Assembly: GCF_000830005.1 (NCBI RefSeq)
Contig: NZ_CP010407.1
Coordinates: 3,267,001 to 3,331,000 of the forward strand
DNA from: Streptomyces vietnamensis
Lineage (GTDB): Bacteria; Actinomycetota; Actinomycetes; Streptomycetales; Streptomycetaceae
DNA: 64,000 nucleotides
Direction: 5' to 3'
Shown: one piece after another, positions 32,678 through 40,804 of the stretch
Layout: every line of letters starts with the position of its first letter
How positions within the stretch are numbered: the stretch's first letter is position 1
Notes under the pieces: model-generated
Database searches by the model: none
What the model saw: the letters and a program-made list of their open reading frames with translations, nothing else
Told to the model about the DNA's origin: nothing
Program-made: the position numbers and the translations under genes

Positions 32678-34039
32678 GTGTCCCGGATCCCCGGCAGGAG
32701 CAGGGTCGTGGCGGCGGGTTTCCTGCTGCCCGCCCTGCTCCTCCTCGGCGCGCTCGTCGTCTACCCGATCGGGTACTCCGTCCGCCGTTCGCTCTTCGAC
32801 CGCTCGGACGCGTCCTTCGTCGGCCTGGACAACTACCTCGCCCTCGTCACCGACGACTCGCTCCGCACCGCCGTACGGAACAACCTGATCTGGCTGGTGG
32901 TGGCCCCGGCGGTCGCCACCGCGCTCGGTCTGGTCTTCGCGGTGCTCACCGAACGCGTGCGCTGGGGCACGGCGTTCAAGCTGGTCGTCTTCATGCCGAT
33001 GGCGATCTCGATGCTCGCCGCCGGGATCATCTTCCGGCTCGTCTACGAGCAGGACCCGGACCGCGGGGTCGCCAACGCCGTCTGGGTCGGGGTCCACGAC
33101 ACCTTCGCCGAGTCCTCCGGCTTCCCGCGGGCCCGACCGCTGCCCGTGCACCCGCTGAAGGCCGCGGGCGGCGGCGCGTTCGTCACGAAGGAGCCGGTAC
33201 GGGCCGGCGTGCCCGTGCTCCTCCCGCTGGTCGGGGTGGCTCCGGCGCAGATGCCCCAGGACGCGCGCCCCGCCCGCACGCCCCACGCCACCGGCACAGG
33301 CACAGGCACCGGCACAGGCACAGGCACCGGCGCCGGTGCCGGCACCGGCGCCGGCACCGGCGCGGACATCACCGGCACGGCCTGGCTGGACTTCACCCGG
33401 GGCGGCGGCGGGAAGCCGAACGTGGTCGACCCGAAGGAGCTGGGCCTGAAGGGGCTGCGGATCGAGGCCGTACGGGACGGAAAGGTCGTCGCCACGGCCA
33501 CGGCGGCGGCCGACGGCAGCTTCAGCCTGCCCGCCGACCGCGCCGACGGAGCCGTACTGCGTCTGCCCGCGAGCAACTTCCGGGAGCAGTACGACGGCGT
33601 GGAGTGGCTGGGCCCCTCGCTCGTCACCCCGGCCGTCATCGGGGCGTACGTGTGGATGTGGGCCGGGTTCGCGATGGTCCTGATCGGCGCCGGGCTCGCG
33701 GCCGTACCGCGCGAACTCCTGGAGGCGGCGCGGGTGGACGGGGCGAACGAGTGGCAGGTGTTCCGGCGGATCACGGTGCCGCTCCTGGCGCCGGTCCTCG
33801 TGGTCGTCCTCGTCACGCTGATGATCAACGTGCTCAAGGTCTTCGACCTGGTCTTCGTCATCGCGCCGGGCTCCGCGCAGGACGACGCGAACGTGCTCGC
33901 GCTCCAGCTGTACCGCTCGTCCTTCGGCACGGACGCGGACCTCGGGGTCGGCTCGGCCATCGCGGTCGTCCTGCTCCTTCTCGTGCTGCCGGTGATGGTG
34001 GTCAACATCCGCCGCATCCGAAGGGAGTCCCGCCGGTGA
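32678..34039 (+). CDS. ABC sugar permease (MalF-like) with an inserted extracellular domain
   Basis: Inner-membrane permease, 453 residues against about 300 for the family. Helices at about 10-30, 65-87 and 97-121 are followed by an insertion of about 180 residues (127-307), and then the rest of the permease with the EAA loop PRELLEAARVDGANEWQVFRRITVPLL. The insertion contains a TGTGTG.../AGAG dipeptide tract from a short DNA repeat (about 33290-33365). It then has a beta-rich module (ITGTAWLDFTRGGGG ... GLRIEAVRDGKVVATATAAADGSFSL) resembling Cna-B/SdrD-like folds, and should face outside. GTG 32678 follows the binding-protein stop by 10 bases; its stop overlaps the next permease as GTGA. Confidence 0.85.
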   Translation: MSRIPGRSRVVAAGFLLPALLLLGALVVYPIGYSVRRSLFDRSDASFVGLDNYLALVTDDSLRTAVRNNLIWLVVAPAVATALGLVFAVLTERVRWGTAFKLVVFMPMAISMLAAGIIFRLVYEQDPDRGVANAVWVGVHDTFAESSGFPRARPLPVHPLKAAGGGAFVTKEPVRAGVPVLLPLVGVAPAQMPQDARPARTPHATGTGTGTGTGTGTGAGAGTGAGTGADITGTAWLDFTRGGGGKPNVVDPKELGLKGLRIEAVRDGKVVATATAAADGSFSLPADRADGAVLRLPASNFREQYDGVEWLGPSLVTPAVIGAYVWMWAGFAMVLIGAGLAAVPRELLEAARVDGANEWQVFRRITVPLLAPVLVVVLVTLMINVLKVFDLVFVIAPGSAQDDANVLALQLYRSSFGTDADLGVGSAIAVVLLLLVLPVMVVNIRRIRRESRR

Positions 34040-34887
34040 AGAGCTTCGCGGCAAAGGCCTCGGCGCGTGCGGCAGGCGGTGCCGTCCGGGTCTTCCTCCT
34101 CCTCGCCGGCCTGTTCTGGCTGCTGCCGACGGTCGGGCTGCTGCTCTCCTCGCTCCGCTCGCCCTCCGACATCGCGGCGAGCGGCTGGTGGGAGGTGTTC
34201 GCGGCCCCGGCCCGGCTGACCACCGAGAACTACGCCAGTCTCCTGGCGAACGACACGATCACCGACTCGCTCCTCTCCACCGTCCTGATCACCGTCCCGG
34301 CCACCCTCCTCGTCCTCCTCATCGGCTCGCTCGCCGGTTACGCCTTCGCGTGGCTGGAGTTCCCGGGCCGGGACTGGTGGTTCCTGGGCGTGGTCGCGCT
34401 CCTCGTGGTCCCGGTGCAGGTGGCGCTGGTCCCGGTGTCGAAGCTGTTCGGCGCGGTGGGGCTCTTCGAGACGACCCTCGGGGTGGTCCTCTTCCACACG
34501 GCGTTCGGGCTGCCGTTCGCGATCTTCCTGCTGCGGAACTTCTTCGCGGAGATCCCGCGCGAGCTCCTGGAGGCGGCGCGGCTCGACGGGGCGGGCGAGA
34601 TCCGGCTCTTCACCCGGGTGGTGCTGCCGCTCGGGGGTGCGGCGATCGCCTCGCTCGGGATCTTCCAGTTCCTGTGGGTGTGGAACGACATGCTGATCGC
34701 GCTGATCTTCGCGGATTCGCAGTCGCCGCCGATCACGGTGGCGCTCCAGCAGCAGGTGCGCCAGTTCGGCAACAACGTGGACGTGCTCGCGCCGGGGGCG
34801 TTCGTGTCGATGGTGGTGCCGCTGGTGGTGTTCTTCGCGTTCCAGCGGCAGTTCGCGTCCGGGGTGATGGCGGGCGCGGTGAAGTAG
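34036..34887 (+). CDS. ABC sugar permease (MalG-like)
   Basis: Second permease of the importer, 283 residues, six helices, normal length. The cytoplasmic EAA loop reads EIPRELLEAARLDGAGEIRLFTRVVLPL, the contact point for the ATPase. GTG 34036-34038 overlaps the preceding stop (GTGA) and has AAGGGAG 8 bases upstream, so translation is coupled. The open frame extends upstream through the previous gene in another phase; that is not coding. This is the last gene of the operon; a 26-bp tandem duplication, not a clear terminator, follows before the converging TetR gene. Confidence 0.9.
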   Translation: MKSFAAKASARAAGGAVRVFLLLAGLFWLLPTVGLLLSSLRSPSDIAASGWWEVFAAPARLTTENYASLLANDTITDSLLSTVLITVPATLLVLLIGSLAGYAFAWLEFPGRDWWFLGVVALLVVPVQVALVPVSKLFGAVGLFETTLGVVLFHTAFGLPFAIFLLRNFFAEIPRELLEAARLDGAGEIRLFTRVVLPLGGAAIASLGIFQFLWVWNDMLIALIFADSQSPPITVALQQQVRQFGNNVDVLAPGAFVSMVVPLVVFFAFQRQFASGVMAGAVK

Positions 34888-34896
34888 GGGCTGCTA

Positions 34897-34950
34897 CCCG
34901 CGCGGCGAAGCAGGAGCTGTTGCGCGCGCGGCGAAGCAGGACCTGTTGCG
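34897..34950. repeat. Two-copy tandem duplication of about 26 bp
   Basis: CGCGCGGCGAAGCAGGAGC and CGCGCGGCGAAGCAGGACC units each end in TGTTGCG. They lie in the 109-base gap between the convergent permease and TetR genes. Confidence 0.7.
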
Positions 34951-34996
34951 CGCGGAGGGCGCCGGGCAGCGGGCGAGGGGGAGCAACCCCGCGGGG

Positions 34997-35596
34997 TCAC
35001 GCCTTGAGCGCCGCGACCGCCGCGCGCGCGAGCTCGTCCACGTACCCCTTCGGCAGGGGCGTACGGACGACGACGAGGCGCCAGTAGAGCGGGCCGACGG
35101 CCAGGTCGAGGGCCTTGCCGGGGTCGGTGCCCTCGGGGAGTTCGCCGCGTGCGACGGCCGCGCGGACGACCTGGGTCATGACGCCCTGCTGCCCGTCGAG
35201 CAGCACGGCCTTGACGGTCTCGGCGATCTCGGGATGCCGGGCGGCCTCGACGAGCAGGTCGGGGATGACCTGCGAGGCGACCGGGTGGCGCAGGGCGTGC
35301 GAGGCCACTTCGAGGAGGACGCGCAGGTCCCCGTACAGGGAGCCGCTGGCGGGGGCCGGCAGGCCCTGGGCGGCGAAGGCGCCGACGAGGTCGAGGACGA
35401 GGGAGAGCTTGGACTTCCAGCGCCGGTAGACGGCGGTCTTGCCGACTCCCGCGCGGCGCGCGATGCCCTCGATGGACATCCGGGCGTAGCCGACGGCCGC
35501 GAGCTCCTCGAAGACGGCGGCGCGGATGGCCTCGGTCACGTCCTCGCGGAGTACGGCGGCACCGGCGGGGGCGCGGCGGGGGGTCGGGTCGGTCAT
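34997..35596 (-). CDS. TetR/AcrR-family transcriptional regulator
   Basis: A 199-residue regulator. The N-terminal helix-turn-helix is clear (FEELAAVGYARMSIEGIARRAGVGKTAVYRRWKSK), and the C-terminal all-helical ligand domain has the GPLYWRLVV segment of the TetR_C_11-type group. ATG 35594-35596 has AGGA 8 bases upstream; another ATG lies three codons earlier. It is divergent from the TagG-like permease gene, with 161 bases between, so that exporter is the natural target besides itself. The ligand is unknown. Confidence 0.88.
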   Translation of the reverse strand: MTDPTPRRAPAGAAVLREDVTEAIRAAVFEELAAVGYARMSIEGIARRAGVGKTAVYRRWKSKLSLVLDLVGAFAAQGLPAPASGSLYGDLRVLLEVASHALRHPVASQVIPDLLVEAARHPEIAETVKAVLLDGQQGVMTQVVRAAVARGELPEGTDPGKALDLAVGPLYWRLVVVRTPLPKGYVDELARAAVAALKA

Positions 35597-35757
35597 GAAC
35601 GGCATCCTAACCAACGGCGATGTCCCGGAGGCGTTACGACGATACGGTTGCGTTCCGACGCATGGGCGCCCTAACCTCCCCGTAGCGACGATACGGACCC
35701 GTCCCATCGCCGACGGCAGCACGCACCCCCCCGCACCCTCGTCGAAAGCGCCCGCCC

Positions 35758-36675
35758 GTGACCACGACCCTCGCCCCACCCACGCAGCCGGCCGCCCCCG
35801 CGGAGCAGGAGGACCTGGCCGCCCTCGCCCGCCGCCACGGCCTGAGCGTCAGCGGGGCCCGCCCCTCGCTCCCCTCCTATGTGCGGCAGCTCTGGTCCCG
35901 CCGCGACTTCATCACCGCCTTCGCGACCGCCCGGCTGACCGCCCAGTTCAGCCAGGCGCGCCTGGGCCAGGTCTGGCAGGTGATGACCCCGCTCCTCAAC
36001 GCGGCCGTGTACTACCTGATCTTCGGCGTCATCATGAACGCGAAGAACGGCGTGCCCGACTACGTCCCCTTCCTGATGACCGGCATCTTCGTGTGGACCT
36101 TCACCTCCAACACGGCCCTGGCCGGCACCCGGGCGATCAGCGGCAACCTGGGCCTGGTCCGCGCCCTGCACTTCCCGCGCGCGAGCCTGCCGATCTCGCT
36201 CGCGTTCCAGCAGCTCCAGCAGCTGCTGTTCTCGCTCGCCACCCTGGCCGCGATCCTGGCCTGCTTCGGCGAGTTCCCGACCTGGAGCTGGCTGCTCGCC
36301 GTCCCGGCGCTGTTCCTCCAGGCGCTGTTCAGCACGGGCCTGGCGCTCGTCCTGGCCCGGGTCTCGGCCCGCACGCCGGACGTCAGCCAGCTGATGCCGT
36401 TCGTGCTCCGCACCTGGATGTACGCCTCGGGCGCCATGTTCTCGATCCAGAACCTGGCGCACAGCGGGCGCTTCCCGGAGGCCGTGGTGCTGGCCCTCCA
36501 GTGCAACCCGGCGGCGGTCTACATCGACCTCATGCGCTTCGCTCTGATCGAGAGCTTCACGGCCTCGCAGCTGCCGCCGCACGTGTGGGCGCTCGCCGCC
36601 GGCTGGGCCCTCCTCGTCTTCGCGGGCGGTTTCATGTGGTTCTGGAAGGCGGAGGAGACGTACGGCCGTGGCTGA
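35758..36675 (+). CDS. ABC-2 permease for wall polymer export (TagG-like)
   Basis: Membrane half of a two-component exporter of teichoic acid or another polysaccharide, 305 residues. A cytoplasmic N-terminus is followed by six ABC-2 helices. The family segment AQFSQARLGQVWQVMTPLLNAAVYYLIFG and the re-entrant region around FVWTFTSNTALAGTRAISGN are present. GTG 35758; the site upstream is weak (GTCGAAAGCG). The 3' end overlaps the ATPase gene by 8 bases. The DNA between the TetR gene and this start should hold both promoters. Confidence 0.87.
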   Translation: MTTTLAPPTQPAAPAEQEDLAALARRHGLSVSGARPSLPSYVRQLWSRRDFITAFATARLTAQFSQARLGQVWQVMTPLLNAAVYYLIFGVIMNAKNGVPDYVPFLMTGIFVWTFTSNTALAGTRAISGNLGLVRALHFPRASLPISLAFQQLQQLLFSLATLAAILACFGEFPTWSWLLAVPALFLQALFSTGLALVLARVSARTPDVSQLMPFVLRTWMYASGAMFSIQNLAHSGRFPEAVVLALQCNPAAVYIDLMRFALIESFTASQLPPHVWALAAGWALLVFAGGFMWFWKAEETYGRG

Positions 36676-37465
36676 AGACCCGAAGACCCCCACCGTCATC
36701 GCCGACGGCGTCCACGTCACGTACACCGTCCACGGCGGGCACCCCGGCGGCCGGGGCGCCGCCACCGCCGCCCTGGGCCGGATGCTGCAGCGGCGCACGG
36801 CGCCGGCCGGCCGCCGGGTCCACGCCGTGAAGGGGGTCAGCTTCGTCGCGCACCGGGGCGAGGCGATCGGCCTGATCGGTTCGAACGGATCCGGGAAATC
36901 CACCCTCCTGAAGGCCGTCGCGGGCCTCCAGCCCGTGGACCGGGGGCGGATCTACACCCATGGACAGCCCTCCCTCCTCGGCGTCAACGCGGCCCTGATG
37001 GACGATCTGACCGGCGAGCGGAACGTGATCCTGGGCGGCCTCGCCATGGGCATGAGCCGCACGGAGGTCGAGGAACGCTACGACGAGATCGTCGACTTCT
37101 CCGGCATCAACGAGAAGGACGACGCGATCTCCCGCCCGATGCGGACGTACTCCTCCGGCATGGGCGCCCGGCTGCGCTTCTCCATCGCCGCCGCCAAGAG
37201 CCACGACGTGCTCCTGATCGACGAGGCCCTGTCGACCGGCGACGCGCGCTTCCGCCGCCGCAGCCAGCAGCGGATCGACGAGCTGCGGGCGGAGGCGGGG
37301 ACGGTCTTCCTGGTCAGCCACTCGAACTCCACGATCACGGAGACCTGCGACCGGGCGCTGTGGCTGGAGGCGGGGACGCTGCGGATGGACGGCCCGGCGA
37401 AGGAGGTCGTGGCGGCATACGAGGAGTTCACGGCCAAGCCGGGCGCGAAGAAACCAAATAAATAG
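36668..37465 (+). CDS. ABC ATPase for wall polymer export (TagH-like)
   Basis: ATPase partner of the TagG-like permease, 265 residues. The N-terminal region VTYTVHGG and the RRVHAVKGVSFVAHRGEAIGLI lead-in are followed by Walker A GSNGSGKST at 71-79, signature YSSGMGARL near 160, Walker B VLLIDEALSTGD and the switch VSHSNSTI. The STGD after Walker B is the hallmark of the TagH/RfbE polysaccharide-export group. GTG 36668 lies inside the end of the permease gene. Together with the downstream GT87-like protein it suggests a locus for making and exporting a surface glycopolymer. Confidence 0.9.
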   Translation: MAEDPKTPTVIADGVHVTYTVHGGHPGGRGAATAALGRMLQRRTAPAGRRVHAVKGVSFVAHRGEAIGLIGSNGSGKSTLLKAVAGLQPVDRGRIYTHGQPSLLGVNAALMDDLTGERNVILGGLAMGMSRTEVEERYDEIVDFSGINEKDDAISRPMRTYSSGMGARLRFSIAAAKSHDVLLIDEALSTGDARFRRRSQQRIDELRAEAGTVFLVSHSNSTITETCDRALWLEAGTLRMDGPAKEVVAAYEEFTAKPGAKKPNK

Positions 37466-37491
37466 GACATTGCGGGCTAAAGTGCGGTGGG

Positions 37492-38865
37492 ATGACGAAC
37501 GATCACCCGCAGCCCGACCCCCTCCGGTCGCCGCCCCGGCCCACGAGCGAACCCCCCGCCCCGGACCGGTCCGGAAGCGAACCCTCCACCCCGTCCCGGT
37601 CCGGAAGCGAACCCCCCACCCTCACCGGGTCCCCCTTCGACTCGGACACCTTCACCTCCGCCACCTTCGTCAGGATCGGCAACGGCCCCTACCTCGCCCT
37701 TGCCGTCGTCTGGCTCCTCACCCGGGCCGGCATGCTCCTGCTCCTCGTCCGCGACAACCTCGGCATCGGCGGGGTGGCCCGCGAGGTGGACCTCTACCAG
37801 TACTGGTACGGGAAGTTCGCCGAGGGCACCTTCCCGCCCGGCGACGTCACCTGGCAGTACCCGCCCGGCGCGGGGCTCGTGATCATGTCGCCGGGCGTCC
37901 TCCCCTGGCTCACCTACTTCCAGGCCTTCGTCGCCCTCACCGTCCTCGCCGACGCGGTCGTCACGCTCGCCCTCGCCCACGCCGACAGCGCCCGCCTCAC
38001 CCACGGCGCCCTGATCTGGGTCCTCGGCCTCCCCCTCCTCCTCCACCTCCCCTTCGCCCGGTACGACGTCCAGACCACCGCCCTCGCCGTACTCGCCCTC
38101 CTGGCCCTCGGTACCCGCGCCACCGCCACCCGCCGGCTCGGCGGGGCGCTCGCCGGGATCGGCGCCATGGTCAAGGTGTGGCCGGCGCTCGCCCTGATCG
38201 GCACGCCCCGGGGCCGTACCACCCGCGAGGCCTGGACCGCCGCCGCCGTCACCGCCCTCGCGCTCCTCGCCACCCTCGCCCTGTTCTTCTCCGACGCGCT
38301 GGGCTTCCTGCGCCAGCAGGGCAGCCGCGGCATCCAGATCGAGTCCCTGTGGGGCACGGCCCTCGCGGCGGCCCGCGCGAGCGGCATCTGGCCGGGCCGG
38401 ATCGAGTTCCGCTACGGGGCCTACGAGTACGTCGGCCCGTACGTCTCCAGCCTCGGGCACCTCGCCCTGCTGCTCACCGTCATCGCCTTCGGCTGGCTCC
38501 TCCTGTGGCGCCTCCAGGCCCGCCGCTGGACCGACGCCACCCCGTTCGACGCGGCCCTCGCCGCCGTCCTGCTCTTCACCGTCACCAGCCGGGTGATCAG
38601 CCCCCAGTACATGATCTGGCTGCTCGGCCTCGCCGCCGTCTGCATGACCTCCCGGGCGACCGTGATGCGCCCGGTCGCCCTGCTGCTCCTCCCGGCGGCC
38701 GCCCTCAGCTCCCTCGCGTACCCCGTCCTCTACGACGACGTCGTCACCGGCACCACCACCGGCCTGGCCGTCATGGTGCTCCGCAACGCCCTGCTGCTCG
38801 CAGCGGCCCTGCTCGCCGCCCGCCGCCTGTGGACCTCGACGACCGGAGGGCCGCCCGACGCCTGA
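37492..38865 (+). CDS. GT87-like integral membrane glycosyltransferase (DUF2029)
   Basis: A 457-residue polytopic protein with about ten helices, resembling the polyprenyl-phosphate-sugar-dependent mannosyltransferases of actinobacteria (GT87, GT-C fold). The first external loop has VDLYQYWYGKFAEGTFPPGDVTWQYPPGAGLV, whose Asp and YPP elements are typical. The cytoplasmic N-terminus is Pro/Ser-rich with repeated SGSEPPT units (short DNA repeats at about 37570-37620). ATG 37492 lies 26 bases after the TagH stop, suggesting co-transcription with tagGH. Donor and acceptor are unknown. No terminator was noticed before the kinase gene. Confidence 0.82.
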   Translation: MTNDHPQPDPLRSPPRPTSEPPAPDRSGSEPSTPSRSGSEPPTLTGSPFDSDTFTSATFVRIGNGPYLALAVVWLLTRAGMLLLLVRDNLGIGGVAREVDLYQYWYGKFAEGTFPPGDVTWQYPPGAGLVIMSPGVLPWLTYFQAFVALTVLADAVVTLALAHADSARLTHGALIWVLGLPLLLHLPFARYDVQTTALAVLALLALGTRATATRRLGGALAGIGAMVKVWPALALIGTPRGRTTREAWTAAAVTALALLATLALFFSDALGFLRQQGSRGIQIESLWGTALAAARASGIWPGRIEFRYGAYEYVGPYVSSLGHLALLLTVIAFGWLLLWRLQARRWTDATPFDAALAAVLLFTVTSRVISPQYMIWLLGLAAVCMTSRATVMRPVALLLLPAAALSSLAYPVLYDDVVTGTTTGLAVMVLRNALLLAAALLAARRLWTSTTGGPPDA

Positions 38866-38996
38866 ACCCACCCCACCGGAAAGGGAATTCGACAAGATCC
38901 ACCGTGTCGTAGTCTCGTCCGGCAAGCGCTGCCGACTCCTGCGCGGCGGCGACACCCGGAGCAGGGGAGGCTCACATCGGTACCGGCGTCGACGAC

Positions 38997-40733
38997 GTGC
39001 TCACGCCCCTCGGACCCGACGACCCGCGGGACGTCGCCGGATACCGGCTGGTCGCCCGGCTCGGCGCGGGCGGCATGGGCACCGTCTACCTCTCGCACAC
39101 GCGCGGCGGCCAGCCCGTCGCCCTGAAACTGATCCTGCGCGAGCACGGCCAGGACCCCGAGTTCCGGCGGCGCTTCGAGCAGGAGGTGCGGGCCGCCCGC
39201 CGGGTGCGGGGGTACCACCTGGTGCCCGTCGTCGACCACGACACCTCGGGCGCCTCCCCCTGGCTGGCCTCCGCCTTCGTCCCCGGCATCGCGCTGCACG
39301 AGGCGCTCGGCGCCTTCGGGGCACTGCCGCCGGCGACCGTCTTCCCGCTCGTCGGCTGCGCGGCCCGGGCCCTGACCTCGATCCACGCGGCCGGGGTCGT
39401 CCACCGCGACCTGAAGCCGAGCAACATCATGCTCGCCCCCGACGGCCCGTACGTCATCGACTTCGGCATCGCCCGAGCCGCCGACGCCACCCAGATCACC
39501 CGCAGCGGGCGGATCATCGGCACCCCGCAGTACATGTCACCGGAGCAGGCCCTCGGCGAGCCGGTCACCCCGGCCTCCGACGTCTTCTCCCTCGGCCTGA
39601 TCGCGGCGGTCGCCGCCACCGGACGCCATCCGTACGGCGACGGCGCGGCCTTCACCGTCGGCACCCGGATCGCCAACACCGCCCAGCGGCCCCCGGAACT
39701 CGACGGCTACCCGACGGAGCTGCGCCCGCTCCTGGAGCGCTGCCTGGCCGCCGACCCGGCGGCCAGGATCACCCCCGCCGAACTGACCGACTGGTGCGAG
39801 CGCGCCACGGGCCGCCCGCTCACGACGCTCGGCGACTGGCTGCCGGCCCCCGTGGCGGAGGCCGTCGACCGCCGCGTCCGTGCGGCCGCACAGCCGGCAG
39901 CCGGAGACACCCCTCCCCCACCGCCGTACGAGCCGACCCGCCCGGACACGCCTCCGCCACCGCCCCACGAGCCGACCCGCCCGGACACGCCTCCGCCACC
40001 GCCCCACGAGCCGACCCGCCCGGACGCGCCTCCGACCGGCACCCCCTACGCGCCGACCATGGACGCCCCGGCCCCGCCGCCACCGCCACGGTTCGGTCCG
40101 CCGACCGCGGCCCCCGCCCCAACCCAACGGCGGCAGGTCCGCATCGCGCTGGCCGTGACGGCGGCCGTCCTCGCGGTCGCCGGCGTCTGGGGCGTCGCCC
40201 AGAGCCTCGGCGACAGCGGCGACGGCGGGAACGACGCACGAGGAGGAGGCGGCAGACCCACCGCCACGGCCTCCACCACACCCTCCGCCAAGCCCTCCAC
40301 CACCCCGTCCAGCGGCGGCGACGAAGGCACCCTCCTCTTCAAGGACCGTCCCTTCGCTCTCCGCGCCCCGGCGGAACCGGGAATCGCCATGGCCGACCTC
40401 GACATCCCCGCGGTCGACACGAGCGCGAAGTTCAACACTCCCGAGGCCGAGCTGGTCATGAGCGAGGTCTCCGGAGGCCGCTGGGAGTTCCCCAACGGCA
40501 TGGGCAAGAGCACCGGCAGGACGGCCTCCGAGTGCCTGGAGGGCGCCCGGAGCAACGCCCTGCCCGACAAGATCGACGCCAAGGACCTGCGTACGGAGAT
40601 CCCCGTGGGCACCCTCCTGTGCGGCACGACCAGCGACGGCCGGCTCGCCCTGCTTGAGATCACCAGGATCACCCAGAACGCCGAGAACGACCTGCCGGAC
40701 TACTTCGCCAAGCTGACGGTCTGGAAGCCCTAG
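38997..40733 (+). CDS. Membrane Ser/Thr protein kinase with extracellular domain
   Basis: Hanks-type kinase, 578 residues from this start. It has LGAGGMGTVYL, VALKLILRE, HRDLKPSNIML, DFGIARA and GTPQYMSPEQ. The kinase core (about 14-275) is followed by a Pro-rich linker with three exact 13-residue repeats (DTPPPPPHEPTRP), a transmembrane helix (RIALAVTAAVLAVAGVWGVA), a Ser/Thr-rich stalk and an extracellular domain of about 140 residues containing two Cys (TASECLEGA, GTLLCGTT), likely a sensor. The start is uncertain: GTG 38997 lacks a site nearby, whereas GGGGAGG (38964-38970) sits 5 bases before an in-frame ATC (38976). No partner gene is adjacent. It ends at a strong bidirectional terminator. 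Confidence 0.87.
   Translation: MLTPLGPDDPRDVAGYRLVARLGAGGMGTVYLSHTRGGQPVALKLILREHGQDPEFRRRFEQEVRAARRVRGYHLVPVVDHDTSGASPWLASAFVPGIALHEALGAFGALPPATVFPLVGCAARALTSIHAAGVVHRDLKPSNIMLAPDGPYVIDFGIARAADATQITRSGRIIGTPQYMSPEQALGEPVTPASDVFSLGLIAAVAATGRHPYGDGAAFTVGTRIANTAQRPPELDGYPTELRPLLERCLAADPAARITPAELTDWCERATGRPLTTLGDWLPAPVAEAVDRRVRAAAQPAAGDTPPPPPYEPTRPDTPPPPPHEPTRPDTPPPPPHEPTRPDAPPTGTPYAPTMDAPAPPPPPRFGPPTAAPAPTQRRQVRIALAVTAAVLAVAGVWGVAQSLGDSGDGGNDARGGGGRPTATASTTPSAKPSTTPSSGGDEGTLLFKDRPFALRAPAEPGIAMADLDIPAVDTSAKFNTPEAELVMSEVSGGRWEFPNGMGKSTGRTASECLEGARSNALPDKIDAKDLRTEIPVGTLLCGTTSDGRLALLEITRITQNAENDLPDYFAKLTVWKP
39906..40022 (+). repeat. 39-bp tandem repeat, three copies
   Basis: Three consecutive 39-bp units (39906-39944, 39945-39983, 39984-40022) encode DTPPPPPHEPTRP-type peptides in the kinase juxtamembrane linker. 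The second and third copies are almost identical, so the expansion is recent. Confidence 0.85.
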
Positions 40734-40742
40734 AGGCTCCGT

Positions 40743-40790
40743 GCATGAGGAAGGGCCCCACCGGAACACCGGCGGGGCCCTTCCTCATGC
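40743..40790. terminator. Bidirectional terminator between the kinase and GDH genes
   Basis: GCATGAGGAAGGGCCCC (40743-40759) pairs perfectly with 40774-40790, with an inner CCGG/CCGG pairing. It serves converging genes ending at 40733 and 40805. Confidence 0.8.
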
Positions 40791-40804
40791 GCGGAATGCG
40801 CGGA

